Positions 1 through 13,622 of a DNA stretch of 64,000 nt are shown piece by piece. The stretch comes from Albifimbria verrucaria (lineage: Eukaryota; Ascomycota; Sordariomycetes; Hypocreales; Stachybotryaceae). Below the pieces are notes generated by a model, which was given only the letters and a program-made list of their open reading frames with translations, did no database searches and had not been told where the DNA came from. The stretch covers positions 1,302,001-1,366,000 of the forward strand of contig JAHREC010000049.1 in the NCBI GenBank assembly GCA_020081605.1, read 5' to 3'. The stretch's first letter is position 1; every line of letters begins with the position of its first letter. The translations under genes were made by a program, and so were the position numbers.

Positions 1-3000
1 GCAGTAAGAATGTTATCCTCGTCTATAGGTTTGCCGTTTTCCTGCTTCGGATTTGGTGTGTCAGGCGTTCGAGTTTGTTCGTCGGCTGCATCGTCGGCAA
101 CCACTTCTTTAACGCTGGACACAATCTCCAGGACGAGAGGCACCACTGACGGGTATAAAATGTTGTTAGACGCATCGACTTTGATCTCTCCATAGAGAGA
201 AGGGTCCTCATGACCGTTGTCTTGGTATTCGGCCTTCCATGCGAGGCCTGGGCTACGCAAGATAGCCGCGCTGCCAGAATCATCCGCAAAGAATTGGCCG
301 TACTTGCCACCCAAGGACGACCGGCCAGTCAACCCCTCGTTGACCCCTCTCTTTCCAGATATGTAGACAACAGCGCCAGCAAAGTCGGCATCGATGAGCA
401 AGCTCTCTAAGCGCTTGTTTCCGAATAGACTCTGTTGCTGTCGGGGCTGAGGTGTGCTCTCCACCTTTTCCACCGGTGCTTTGCTGGTATTCCATTGCGC
501 CGAGGCTTGTTGTACGTTCTTCATTGACAAAGATATTGACTTGATCACGTATGCGACTGGGACAATGAAACCCGAAGTAAGCCGTAAATCCAGAGACTCA
601 CCAATAGCCTGGAAAGCCATGCGACGGAAGTCAGCACCGGATACATAGCCTATGTTGAAGATAATCTTGGGAAGCAATGCCGAGTGCAGTGATCGAATAC
701 TTCTATCCTGTCCTGGGGCACTGTTTGAAGCTGGAAGTCCTCAATAAGAAGACGTGCTGAATTCTTTGTTCTCGTGCCGAATTCTATCAAATTGATCGAG
801 AGGACCATGTCTTCAATGTTGCCGCACTGTTCGTCCGGTTCGTTTGAGACATCCCACGTAACTTGAATGTTCCGAAGTTCGAAACGATACATGACGGATG
901 ATAAAACAGAGTCCAATATGTCGCTGTCTTGGCTCACTTCCTCATTGTCGTTGAGCATGATGCGTGGCTTGGACTGTCGTAGCTTCCTCAGGTACTCTAG
1001 CTCACGCGAAGTGTCAAGATCTTTAATCTTGTCACCGAGATAACCCAAGACATCTACAACTGTTGAAACAGTTTCCGGAGAAAGGTTAACATCCAGATCG
1101 TCGCTTCTGAAACTGAACGACCAATCTTCTTTCCATCTTTCCCGGTGGTTGAGTTAGCCGAGATTGTAACGCTAGCTGAAAGACTTCCGCATGACCTCAT
1201 TGAGTCATGTTTGCCTCTCTGAATGTCTAGACCGATTTGATTGAGCTTCAGATGCACTTCCGGATAACTGAGAATTGGGCCTTGAGGGTCGTGACGGTTG
1301 GACGACTGCAAGTATACCTTATCCAAGGAGAACAGGACCCGGGCAGTGGGTTCAAGTTCAGATTTGAGTGAGGTCTTAGCAAGTATCTCTAGGCCGCCGA
1401 AAGTTGTTTGAAGATTGTACACGATACTGAGTTTAGAACCCTCTTTCTCCGAGGGCTTCGGCGCTTTGTCCGATCCGAAGATATCTGTGAGGTGACCCTG
1501 GATGATCTGACTTTGCTGTTGAATCTCTTTTATAGCGCTAGAAACTTGAGGCCTGTTTAATGCTGCTAGAAGGCTGTAAACTGATGACGCATCTAACCTG
1601 ACTCTCTCCATCGACGTAAGTACGGTCAAGACGTGGTTCGAGTTTTGGCTGTGGCTCGTAATGTGCCCATTAGTCGGAGGTATTTGCAAGAGTGAGATAC
1701 GTCGACGTTCATTGTTTACGTTCACTTGCATCTCGTGTGAGTTTTCCTTGATGTCAAAATCGAACAAAATCTCTCTGCCAAACTTCATGGCGCATGATGC
1801 CCGGGCCACAACACCAGATATTTTGTATGTTAGTGGTTGAGCCAGGGAATACTGATGCTGTAGCAGTCAAGGAACATAGCAAGGTTGACTCGTGAGTTTG
1901 ATAACCAATCCCCTGATTTGCTGCTGCCTTTTTCTTCAGCTGGAGATGAAGGTAAATGTCCTTGTAAGCGATGGAGCTGAGCGACTTCGTCTCTGACCAG
2001 AAGATCGAGCACCTCCATCAAAACAATGATATCTTGCTGAACATCAATATTCAACCCCTGACTACTCGCTGTCATATTCATGACGCTAATGGCGCGCTGC
2101 TTCGGTTCAGGCACGCCTTGAGACACAAATATACTAGGCTCATTGATTCGCATCATCCCAAGTAGTTGCGCATGGCTATGCACTCGTGACGTGACAGCCT
2201 TGCAGTTAAACATTGAACTCATGAGCTTCATGCCGTCAGCAGCACCGCATGTTAAGAATGACCCTTTCAGCCCGTCGCCCAAGGTCCGTGATTTGAGATT
2301 GATTGTTTCTGTCTCAATAGAGCCTCGAATGATCTCCGCAACGACATGTATCGCGGTTTGGGATACCGCTGGTGGTGCTGAGGGAAGCTCAAGGGGCTGC
2401 CACTTGAGAACTTTGCTGTGGTTGAACTCGTGCGCGCAGTCGGAGGATATCGTCGACTAACTCACACAGCTCCCAATTCAGATGGATAGTAGCATCTGCG
2501 CAACAAACATTTACCGTGGTAAGCACTCCGTCGAAATCTCTGGAGCCTAGTAGCCCGTTCCCTTCAGCAGCAGCTTTTGTATCAAATCGTGTGTTCAGAT
2601 CAGTAAACGCTATCTTGTTGCCTTTAGGACCGGCAGGGTCCAGCACAAGACACATCTCCCCAAGTCTACAGGCACCGAGAAGAGGAGCTTCGTTCTTGGA
2701 GATAGATTCTCCCGAAGTTGCTGCATGGCCAAAGATTTTATTGAGCAGAATAGCAGTAGCTGGGTTTTCAAGATCCCAACTCCGCCATTTCTGGAAAGCA
2801 GCCACAACCAAGTTGAACGTATGAGGAGGAGTGTTTATGAAGTCGCCTGAGAGGTCTTTCAAGATTTGCGTACGGTGATTGTCATGCAAAGACCTCCATA
2901 CTTGTTGCAATCGCATTGCCATCTTCCAAGAATCAACTGTACGTATATGCTTGCGTGCAGATCTGAGAACAGTTGATGGTCGTATCAGGAAGGAGGGTCA

Positions 3001-6000
3001 ATTATTGATGGTCCTTCTTCAAGGAGTCGACGAGTCAAGCACCTGGATCGGTCTGCTTGTTTCTTGGTAGTCTCAGATATGTACTTGCCAAGGTCTGATG
3101 CAACGCTCTCAGTCCGATGCACGAGGGCCGCCAGATACTCGACTTTGCCGGAGACTGTGCTTGCAGTAATTGCTCCTATATCGACATCAAGATATGTCAA
3201 CTCCTTGGCACCGATATTCACTCTGACATTATCTATCTTGGCTGTCACAGCGGCCTGTGGCTCTTGTATTGACGATAAACGTTCAGATGCTGACACCTCA
3301 GCCGATCTCATCCGCACATGTAGGGAGGTTTTAGACATTTGAGTTTCCGGCCTCGTTTTATCTTCCCAAGTTTTAGTGGTTCGTGTCATTAGTGCCAGTT
3401 GCGAAATAGTGAGATCGTATTGATCTTGTTCTTCTTGAGATGGGTCTGGCGAGTCTAGCATAGACGAGTTAAAAAATCGCACGCTTGCCTTTGGTAATCG
3501 AATAAGGAGGTCGCTGATCTCGCCAGTAACGTGCTCTTGTTTTTGAGCATCAAAAATCTTGGTAATGGCAGAAATTTGAATGGAATCTAACACATCCTCA
3601 GGGTGCTTCGGTTGCAGCGCATCAAGGAGGGACGTGGCATGCCGTACGGCAGCAGGATTCATCACAGCGGTTACGCCAGAGGAAATTCGACCAATATGCT
3701 GGAATGCGCATGCTCCTCACTCATAATGCCTGGATCCAAGTCTTCCATCGCAGCTACTGTAGCGTAGAGAAATTCGTCTGCATGGCCGTCTTCTTTTCAT
3801 CGAGCTCCCTACTCCGGTGAGGCGTTTCTCGAAGTTCAGGCAGAGTAGCGTCTAAAGAGAAATATGGCGCGTGGTATAAACTAGAAAAAGCGACCCGCGA
3901 GTGCTGAGTGCTCTCTCGTTCTAACTGCTCATCTTTCATGCTATGCAGGCCTGAATGACGACCCGACGGCTCTAGGAACTCTCTCCTCGGTGATGAATGG
4001 AAAACATCCGTCGTAGATAAACGCTTGTTACGCGCAGTGCCTAAGTTGCGGGACCTTCGAATGCTGCCGTTGCTAGAGCTAGATGAAATCGAGAGAAACG
4101 ATCTTGGCCGGCTGACACGATGAGATACACGAGATGGAGCAGAGCTGTATATCGAGCTATCAGAATCCATCACCTGCGTGATCGGTGGCGGTGGTGTTGG
4201 CACACATTGTGCTGGAGGGTCAACCGATTCTGGAATGAACTCAATCTGTTCCAGGGGTCGAAATAAAAACTCAGCACGATGGGTACGTTGATCCTCTCGT
4301 CTAAGAAGCTCTTGTTGAATTTTACGCTGCTCTGAGAAGTGGAATTTCCTTCCTATGATTGCCAGATTAATGTCGGTTCGCACGTAGACTTCGGCAGAAG
4401 GAGGAGAGCGATGCCGTATTGATTTGTGACTGTTGACGCTTTCTGCGTCAATCCAAGAGAGTTGGAGACCCGGTATGCTAATATCAGCTCGTTTAGAGTA
4501 GTGCGTATTAGCCCAATCATTTGAATTGACCTCGATTTTTCCTGCCGAGAACAAAAATGCAGCTTCATCGACATGGATCCATATATGGACAGACTGAACT
4601 GCGAGGCGTATGAAGGTAACATCATGAAAAACCAGCGACGAGTACGGTACCAGGGCATTTTCAACATCATCAAAGGTAAAGCCGAAGGCCGCGCCGCCCA
4701 TTGCTACTGCTGACAGGAAGTCGGCAGTAGCTTCGCCTGAGATGGCGCCAATAGAAAGATCCCAATTACAAAAGTAGGTTGGAGCTGTTGGTGGTAGACC
4801 AAACAAGCGATGTCCATATAAACGTAGGCCATCGATAAAAAGCTGAGTGTTTGAAGTTGCAATCTCTGGAGAGCCAGGCTCAACTGAAGCATTTCCCAAG
4901 GAAAGATTTAAGGGACTCAGCTCCAGCTCCAAGTCCATGTAATAATCTGTAAAGCGAAGATCTACTGATAAGCTAGCGAGCTCGCATTCCACATAACGAT
5001 CAGCAGCGTAGATGTTTGTCGGCAAGATGATCCGAGGGTCATCAACTTTGACCCCAAGGACCACATCGAAATCATTAGACTTCGTATGCTTAGGTTCTGC
5101 TGGCACTACTCCATCGGAGGCTTGTTGCCTGGCTTGGAGCTGGGTCTGGTACTCATCCAAGGTCTTGAAATGCACATGCTCGCCAAAATAATCTTCTTTC
5201 AATACCATAAGATATCTCACCAAAAACCCGTATAAATAGAACTGAGGTGACTGGCCATGTAATTGGATAATCAAAGTATCGGTATTGGCAGGAGACGTAG
5301 TTGTGTTGTACTCGTAGCTTCCAGTGATTGTAACACCTTCAGCATGACCCAGCTCATTCCCAGCGATGAAAGAGGCCATTGTATTCCATTGAGGCGCTTG
5401 AAAAGAAAAGTCGAACCCATTGGCTCGAACATCGAACGGTATTGAATTTTTGTGAGGACGATATGTATCAAGTGGAATTGTTGACTCGACCTTGAGTGAA
5501 GGGAAACCCAATATTAGATACGTGTTCTCGGTAAGTTCTGTTGCCTTGTCGATGATGTTTTCATCATTCACATTAAGATAAATCTTGAGATTCCGTGCGT
5601 GTAAACGGAGGTGGTATAGGAAAGGGGTAAAAACAAGGTACTCCGCTGGTGGACCACTCGACCAGTCATTCATCAAGTCGACCATCAGAAACATGTGGTC
5701 TCGAAGAATAAAGAGTTGTAGGTCATCACCGGAAATATCAAAATGCCAGTTCCGGAGCGCGTTCCACCCAAGAGGGGAAGATAAATCACAGCTGATCCGT
5801 TGAGGTCCAGATCTTGCGAGTAGGTCATGGTTGACACTACTCCATATCTCCATAGCTGGAAAATCCACATTAACAAATGATCCATACCCAGAAGAATTGG
5901 CATAAGAGTCCATGGTGTAGGTCACAGTTGCATTCGAAGGCACTTTGAGTTCCAACCATCCTGCTGGACGTGATTGAGCTGTTTCTCCATGAGCTTTGTC

Positions 6001-7731
6001 CTTCGCTCGACTTCGTTGTTTACGTTTGCTGGTCGGTTTGGTGGGCACAATTTCGGGTTCCTTGCCTCGCCACCGCCAGTTCTTCGATTCCTCACGAACC
6101 GGAACCCGAACAGTTATGGCTTCTACTATCTCCACGAAAACCTTGAACTGAGTAGGGACTCTCCAAGATCCAGGAGATAGAGGCTCAGCAGGCACAGCAT
6201 CTTTACAGAGAGTTGGGAAGAAAACACGCTGTAAATCGGCGCGGTGACGATCCGCCCAAGGGCCGTAATTAACTGTGCCGCCTTTGATGATGAAGTGCAT
6301 ACCCCATGCGGGTGGCTCTTCGCCGTTGATTGAGACATGGCCATTCGCGTCTTTGAGGATACGAGGTGGTTCAGCAACTTTGCCTACCACATCCCAGTAG
6401 ACGATCAAAGTGGCATTTGGAGAATCGAGGATGGTAGGGACCGCTGCATATTCAACAGAAGACCACCAAGCCTTTTCCCTTGATCGCGGTCATTTAAATA
6501 CCTAGATAAGCCTTGCCAGTGCCTGGAGCCTGGGATCTGTGACATAGCATTCCCGGTTGCTGGATGGGAATCTGTAGAAAAGGACTCTACCGACTTCCGC
6601 CAGTAGGGAACCAAATGACGGAGCGAACTCAAGACCTTCCGTTGGCGATGGCGGAAGCGACTCTTCTTCGGCTGAGCTTCATCACCTTGCGCAGTTGCGC
6701 GCGCCTTGGCTTCACGAGTCTCCTGGTCCTCTTTAAAGTCATCGTTATCTCGTATTTCTACCACAGGGCGCTGAAACTGGATTTTGAAAGTTTGCCGATA
6801 TGGGTCAGGGGTTTCTGTTTTGGACGCATCCACATCGCCAGTAATGGCTTCGGCCTTGACAATTAGAATCGCTTTCGTGTTTTCATTGCCCATGACAACA
6901 GCTGCCTTTTCGCACTCGAGACGGATCGGAAATAGCTGTAACAGCAAGGGAACTTCAGATGTTCCGTCGTTGGAAGGATTAGTCGAGCTGTCGGTCCTTG
7001 TACGAGCTGGTATTGTTGGAATACGATCTGGCTCATCCTGCTCTGTTGAGGTTTGGTGACCGAGAGCACCGGGTTCCTTCTCAGCCGTCGGAGATATGTC
7101 GTCAGAGGATGCGCGCGATGTTCTCTCTCGCAACCCAGAAGCCGAGTTTCCCCGTCCTTTTCATCCTTTCCCGTAGCAAAGGTTGAGTCCCCAGTGAGAC
7201 CTGCAAGCACACTGTCGTAAACAGGAGTTCGATTGTAGACGAACCACTCTAGGCCTATGAGATTGACGCTGATACGACAGGGAAGAGTACTGTTTTTGTC
7301 CTTGTTGGTGCTCGCAGCCTCGCTTGGGTTGTCTGGCACGTTGATATCCACATCCCGCACGCGACGCAGCCAGTATCTCCAGGTGATATATCCGTGCTGC
7401 ACAAGAAACGTTTCGTTCGAACCGTGGTACCGCAGGCCTGTAAAAAGATGCGCCCGCCAAGCAGTGAAACTTGGAGCGCTGTAATGTCGATGTATACACG
7501 ATACTTGTGCCAAGTCCATGTTCGGATGGCATAGGAGACGATAGATCCGAAGACGCGGTTGAAGTAGAGGACGAAGAGTATCGAGAGGAATGCGCAGACG
7601 ATGAGCAGAACCAGGAAGTCTCTATAAAATCAGGTTAGATTAGCACGAACGGGGGTTAATTGCACATACATGTTGAACCTGAAGCGACCGGCTGGCTCCG
7701 CCCCAGGCATATCGCCATCTAAGGTTGCCAT
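1..7731 (-). CDS. csf1: Csf1-type giant lipid-transfer protein, N-terminal part (partial at left edge)
   Basis: Csf1 belongs to the bridge-like lipid-transfer family (BLTP1/Tweek): long hydrophobic-groove proteins anchored in the ER by an N-terminal membrane helix that move phospholipid between membranes. In yeast, Csf1 is linked to cold fermentation and lipid supply for GPI anchors. The start at 7731 gives MATLDGDMPG. A 48-bp intron (7669-7622) follows, then a hydrophobic helix (FLVLLIVCAFLSILFVLYF) and the conserved blocks WHKYRVYID, TGLRYHGSNETFLVQHGYIT and IVYWDVVGKV. The long C-terminal part alternates beta-rich segments. About 2,550 residues are visible; family members are about 3,000 or more, so the end lies left of base 1. 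The frame breaks about ten times, near 7444, 7152, 6475, 3772, 3680, 2993, 2392, 1839, 1114 and 704, mostly by loss of one base in a run. The protein similarity is continuous across every break. Confidence 0.9.
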
Positions 7732-8395
7732 CGCACTGGCCTAGACCAGCGCCAATGCAGCAACACCAACAGCCTGTGCATATACATAGACCATTGTCCG
7801 GGATTGTTTAGGTCGTTAGTGTACGTGGTTGGTGAGCGCCATCAATGTCGATACCATATGTGTTGCATTGGCGATTTCCGCTGTCTCTCCGCGTGCGGTG
7901 TAGTCGAAATAAATCCCCAAGAGTGAAGCTGCCGCAACGCGGTTTGAGATCATCTGCAGCCGAGCTCTAGGGCCATGTGCGCTAACGACGCCCCTGCTCC
8001 ATGGAGCTAGTGGTACCCCTTGAACCTGGCTCTCGCTGTAATTGCTGTACGAGAAACAAAGGTCGGGAAAGTACCTCCCCACAATCCAGCACAGATCTTG
8101 CTGCAGATATAGTCAACAGTACTTACGCTCGAGTACCTTCCTCCAGGCAAGCACGAAAATGATGTTCCGTCCCGAAGTCCCTGGAGCTTCGACACGCCCC
8201 ATGACCTTCGCCATCGCAACAAAGTGATGCCGTCACAGCGACTGTCAGACCTAGACATTTTCGCCTCTGCAACTACGTCCGTGGGGTTTGATCAGGGATA
8301 GATTCCGGTTTATGAGCTCAGAATTGCCAGCAGCCGTACCATGATATGACCTAGACCGCTTGCTTTCCCAGATACTCGCCTTCTTATCGCCCAAG
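7732..8395. other. Divergent intergenic region, csf1 / Ost-alpha gene
   Basis: This 664-bp interval separates the 5' ends of two divergently transcribed genes, so it should hold both promoters and both 5' UTRs. I see no credible coding frame, repeat or recognisable core promoter element. Confidence 0.6.
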
Positions 8396-10269
8396 ATGGT
8401 TGTCACCATGTCTGATGGTGGTGGCACCGGGCAGAAGCTCACCGCAGCTACTACATCGATTGCTGGTGCTGCATCCTTGGTAGCGACTCTTTTCTCCATG
8501 CTGTAGGTTTCTCTACGAGCTATCATCTCGTCTAAATGTCATGCTGACGCGTCTTGCTACAGTTCGATCTGGCTCCAAGCAAAGAACTATCGCAAGCCAC
8601 TGTTGCAACGATACGTCGTCCGAATCCTACTTATGGTTCCGATATACTCGATCGCGTCCTGGACGAGCATGGTTTCCTTAACTGCTGCGCAGTTCTTGGA
8701 CCCTATTCGAGACATCTACGAGGCCTTCACCATCTACACATTTTTCTGGCTGCTTATCAACTATCTTGGCGGCGAGCGGTCCGTTATCGTCACCACACAT
8801 GGTCGCGCACCTGTGCAACACCTTTGGCCGCTGAATCACGTCTTTCCCAAGGTCGACATTTCCGATCCTCATTCGTTTCTCATGATCAAGCGAGGCATTC
8901 TACAGTACGCATGGTTGAAACCTATCTTGGCCGTTGCCACTATTATCATGAAGGCGACTGGAACATACCAGGAGGGCTACATCGCCGTATCCTCTGGATA
9001 TTTCTGGAGTGGAATACTGTACAACATCAGCGTGACATTGAGCTTGTACTATCTGGGTCTCTTCTGGGTGTGCATGCACAACGACTTACAGCCATTCCGA
9101 CCAGTCCCCAAGTTTCTGTGTATTAAGCTTATTATCTTCGCATCTTACTGGCAAGGGTTCTTGCTGTCAATTCTCGTTTGGATTGGGGCGATACCGGATG
9201 ACGTCGAGGGCTACTCCCTGATAACCTCGCAGCTGCCATTCAAGATGCTCTCATCTGTGTCGAAATGCCCATTTTGCTGTGGCTCACTGGTATGCTTTCT
9301 CGTGGCACGACTTCGCGGATAACAGCATTCTGTCTGCTCGTATGCCCGTTCGGCATGCATTCCGAGATGCATTCGGACTGCTTGATCTCATTGTAGACTC
9401 CCGGGTGACGCTGAGGGGTGATACGTATGGGTACCGAGTGTTTGACTCCGGGGACAAGGTGATGGCCCACGAAGACTCCAACTCGAGAATAGCAAGGATA
9501 AAGGCAGGCATGCGTTACGAGCGAGGTGGGAAAGGCAAATATTGGATTCCGAAACCTGGCGAGGTATCTTCGCGAACCCCTTTGTTGGACCCCAACCGAT
9601 CAGCGACCTCAAGTGAGTCTCCGCAAAGGGACCCGTATGCCCATGGGACCTTTGAAGAAGAGCCCGAGCTTGATGCGGATGAGGAGCGTCTCTATGATAA
9701 AGCTCGGCAGCTTGAATATGGCGACTGGAATGTAGGTTCATCTATGCAAGATTGACCTTGTTCGCTGCTAACATTCTCAGTACCCTGTCATCACCGCTAG
9801 CGAACCGTTGAGTGAACGGTATCTCACTGCTGCAGGAAACTTCGCCGTTCGGCCGCCGGCATCCAGGACCTCTTCATCAAGGACAACAACTTCGAATCCA
9901 CATTCGAGCTCACACTCCAGCTCCCATTCGAATTCTCAGAGGGTGCGCATTCCAAGGAAAGCAAAGGAGTGATGACCCTGGATCTATTATCCCAGTCAAG
10001 CAGAAGAAGCAGAAGTTGAGGGATCTGTTGCACACGAAGAACCAGACATTTCCAAATTGGATTTGGATAATACTGCCTCAACGAACACCGCCGAGGACGT
10101 AAACGACGCTTCCTTACAAGGTCACGAACAGCCTCATGGCAGTACTGAAAACACCTCCCAGCAGGAGCAACAGGAGCAGGAGTCGAACAACGACTATTTC
10201 ACAGCATATGGAGTTCAGGAATCTGACGCATTCAGAGATGTTTGGTCAAGAAATGAGCAATCTAAGTGA
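8396..10269 (+). CDS. Organic solute transporter Ost-alpha/TMEM184 (DUF300) family membrane protein
   Basis: A multi-pass membrane protein of the Ostalpha/TMEM184 family. Animal members export steroids and bile acids; the role of the fungal members is not established. The start at 8396 gives MVVTMSDGGG, then a hydrophobic helix interrupted by intron 1 (8503-8562). Further membrane segments include VRILLMVPIYSIASW, FFWLLINYLGGER and KLIIFASYWQGFLLSILVW. The family signatures NHVFPKVDISDPHSFLMIKR, GILQYAWLKP and the stretch before HDFADN are present. Intron 2 is 9732-9780, after DWN. The C-terminus is acidic and Ser/Gln-rich, typical of a cytosolic tail, and ends at 10269. Single-base losses in short runs near 9217 (CCC) and 9274 (TTTT) break the frame. 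A further disturbance at about 9943-9995 is either a short extra intron plus an indel or paired indels. It is transcribed away from csf1. Confidence 0.82.
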
Positions 10270-10837
10270 AGGAAGGCGTGGTTTTGACAAATGCCCAATA
10301 CCCTGTTTTGCGTGTATCGAGTCCAACCTGTTAGCATAGCGTGGAGTTTAGGTAACAATGAATGTGTTCAGCTGCGTCATCGGTGGCCTGCGGAGTAGAG
10401 TCTTCGCTTGAACATTGTTTGCTAATTTTCATTTGGATGTAATATCGAGGCCTGGGTCGACTATAACAGCAGTTCCTGTTTGAAAAGGATTCCAGCCATA
10501 ACTTGAAAATGGAAATGCTTACTCTCATCCAAGACATTGTTAGAAAACTAAACACACACAGGGTGTGAGCCAAAAACCACTCCACACCACAGCACCCCAC
10601 CTGCTCCGGATTATTGTTTTCGCCGATTGACAGGCGGTGTGAGAATTTTGTCGGTCAACGAGGGCAGAATCGGGTTCACTGGCAATCCCACCTTCCCATA
10701 TCCCACCTCTGTGGCTCGCTTCCATGCCATCACTCGCATCGACGTTCCTCGCTCCAAACAGCTACTGAAGCGATCCCAGGAGGAGGAAAGGGCTGATATT
10801 TGAGCCTGGCGCCTACGGCCACGGCGTGCAATGTGCA
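10270..10837. other. Intergenic region upstream of the zinc-finger regulator
   Basis: This 568-bp interval lies between two genes on the + strand and should contain the 3' end of the upstream transcript and the promoter of the downstream gene. I see nothing coding or repetitive. Confidence 0.55.
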
Positions 10838-13070
10838 ATGGGTCGTAGACCTAACCCTCTTATCCTCGAGTACTTCGTCCGAGGACCGAAGCTCAACGAC
10901 AGCAGCAATCGCTATCCACACACATGCAAGCAATGCGGCGAAAACTTCCCCAAAGGACGGATCGATAGCCTGACAACCCACATCACGAAGAAATGTCCTG
11001 CAATTTCCGACTCAGACCGCATGCGGGCTTGCCTTGAGCTCCATGGCATCACGAACGCAAGGGCGGGGTCTGATCGACAACACCAAGGTGATGCACAAGC
11101 CAATGGGCCATTGGCAGTGATAACTGCCCTGCCCCAGGGCTGGAGTGCATTGGAGACTTTAGCAGAAGCGTCGCGACAGGTCGACCTCAACGAGAACAAT
11201 CGCAATCAGAAGGGCCACGATGCCTTGAACCCCACCATCCCCGCCAACGGAGAACATGTGGGGATCGATTCGAGCTTCAGGAACAGTTCACCCTCGACAA
11301 CCCCCGTGAGTTATGAAAACCGTGCGCTTGGCAATAAAAGAGGTTGGTTGGAATCCTTTCATGTAGCAAGATATGACTGGTTGTATGCTGACACCTGCAC
11401 GAAGCCTCGCTACAGACTTCACCGCTCGCTCCCGAATTGTCTCCAGAGGAAAGGCTCCAAGCTCTTTTGCCAGGAAACACGTCCTCACCCGATCCGTCGA
11501 ACATATCCGTGGCAGTTGCTGCAACGGCCCGACTGAACCCCTCATTCCTCGATCCGCAACTTGTTAATGGTGAAGCGCAACCCCTTCACCGCCAACGACA
11601 GATCCCTCACCACCGGCCGAAGTCGTGGCGACACCGATTGCTGAATCGAATGCCACACAACCTTGGGGCGAAATGACGTTCCTTGCTACCGAGCCGCAAA
11701 TCCCTTGCTCAGTGATAATCCGCCGCCGCCAATCCCGAGAACTCGCGGTGGAATACCTATGGATGTCACGGAGGGTGTCTTGAATGGGAGATCTCGCCAT
11801 GCACGCGCCAGATTTACTCCCGCAAGGCGTAAGGAGGTTCAAGAAGTGAGAAAGATCGGAGCATGCATTCGATGCCGTATCCTACGAAAGAATTGCGGCA
11901 AGGGAAACCCTTGTGATACCTGTCGGAAGGTATTGGCGCCTCGTGTATGGAGAACTGGGTGTGTACGGACACGACTATATGAACAGTTAGATCTCTGGTC
12001 TGCTGGAGTACAGGTCGTTCTCTCACAAAACCGCATCAACTTACTCAAGGACCAGCTACAGTTGACGAATAACGGAACTGCGATTGAGGTATCGCATCTT
12101 CCTGAGACTGGAAAGAACATTGCTTTTGGAACCCTTGTAGCATTGTTGGAGCCGAGCGAAAGTCAGCTTGCTGCTCGAGAAAGCAAGGAGCCTTTTCAGC
12201 AGACAATCATGATCGACCAAGACTCTGAGGATATTCCTGACAAGATTGAGAAGTACGTCCGAGACGTTTTGCCCTCCTTCATCGAGCGCGAATCATCCAA
12301 GTTTATGCGAGTTACTTTGGAGATTGCCAGCCAGCAGCTTGCCGAAGGAGAGGACGACCTTCTTCGCAAAGCTCTTGAGCTCTGGGGCCTCGCTGAGACG
12401 ATTGATCGTGAGAGACAATGGACAATTCTAGAGAAGCCAGGCGCAGAAGGCGAACAACCGCGCTGGGTCAAGGAGGCACAGAGCGAGAACGACGCTGATA
12501 TCTACACCATGATATGCATGCAACTCAATGCCGCGGCTGAGCGCAAGGCCAATAACACATCAAGGGCACTATTGAACCTGATGGACCGGTTGCTTACGGA
12601 CAGCAAGGTCAAAATTGGTTTTAAAATGTTCCTCACTGCGCTGATTTTCCTCAACTGTGTTGAAAAGTCGACATGGGCGTTCAAAGCGTGGGAACAGGAT
12701 CACCTACGACCAGGCTGGCCCCTTGAGCGAGACCCGAGTGTCTTTACTCAGCAAGGAGGCAATCTCGCTGGCCTGCTAAAGATGCTTTTAGCCATTCGAA
12801 AAGCGTTACCACAAACTCTCTGCAGCGCTGATGGTAAACTTATCACTTCCGAGCAGGACCCTGCTGTCGTGGGCTATTTCCAGGCCTTGGACTTGGATTG
12901 TATGTACACCCCTCGATACACAGATATTACCCATTCCTCCAATATTGACATCTATGTTAGATGAAATGGTCCAAACTCGCCAGAAGGGATCCCAGTTTTC
13001 CCCAGCTGACTCTCGCTCACTCGAGCTCCTCTTTTGCTCACACCTCTTGCTACCAAACCCACCAGCGTAA
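10838..13070 (+). CDS. Dual zinc-binding transcription regulator (BED-like finger plus Zn2Cys6 cluster)
   Basis: A predicted nuclear DNA-binding protein of about 687 residues. The N-terminus (start 10838, MGRRPNPLILEYFVRGPKL) leads into a BED/C2H2-like finger whose ligands are visible in HTCKQCGENF and the following THITKKC. A Ser/Pro-rich linker follows. The second module is a fungal Zn2Cys6 binuclear cluster with six spaced cysteines (GACIRCRILRKNCGKGNPC, then DTC and a sixth Cys). The rest is an alpha-helical middle region common in this group. Introns are 11306-11415 (GTGAGT...CTACAG, phase 0) and 12900-12960 (GTATGT...GTTAG), the second leading to a last exon that starts YEMVQTRQKG and stops at 13070. 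Two single-base losses, near 11580 (CAACCCC) and 11706 (CCC), break the linker frame; with both allowed for, the length is a multiple of three. The target genes are unknown. Confidence 0.8.
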
Positions 13071-13622
13071 CAGCGCGAGGAACAACCACTTTCCTTTGCG
13101 GTCTCCGACCCTGTTTAAACTCCTCCTACGACTGGTGCTGATCAACACTCCCTCAGTCTCGGCACTGACAGGAGGAGAATCCACATTCGCAAGCAAAACA
13201 GGAAAGGCTACATTACAGGTTTAGAATACCCACGAAAAACCGGCGGAAAGACTTATGGTTAATGAATCAACGAAATGATACCTCACAGAGAATCTGTATG
13301 ATTAGGCGTTCAAAGACGGTTTTGCTTTACATTTATAAAGAAAAGGCCCCTAGATCATAGCTAGGGCGGTTCCGGTACAGAAACGAATATCGCAAGAATC
13401 ACACAATTGGGACAGGGCACATAGACCCTAGGCGTTTGACATCAAAAAGAAGTTAACATTTAATGAGATTCGTTCCATCATTGTATTTCAGTGTGACTGG
13501 TGCCATAAAGGAGTATCAAAAGCGGAAATGCTCATCGACACCAACAGTTACACGTATCTTGAAGTCTACATTGCTCAACCTATCAACGCATCACGTACCC
13601 TCCCTAGTCCAGAGATCGACTC
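13071..13622. other. Convergent 3' intergenic region
   Basis: This 552-bp interval lies between the stop codons of the zinc-finger regulator (+) and sec5 (-). It is A/T-richer than the flanking coding DNA and should hold the two 3' UTRs and polyadenylation regions. I see no gene. Confidence 0.55.

Noticed and set aside
1..7731. RIP mutation as the cause of broken frames in the core genes
   Set aside because: RIP makes C-to-T and G-to-A changes and stop codons; these breaks are single-base losses with intact codons on both sides.
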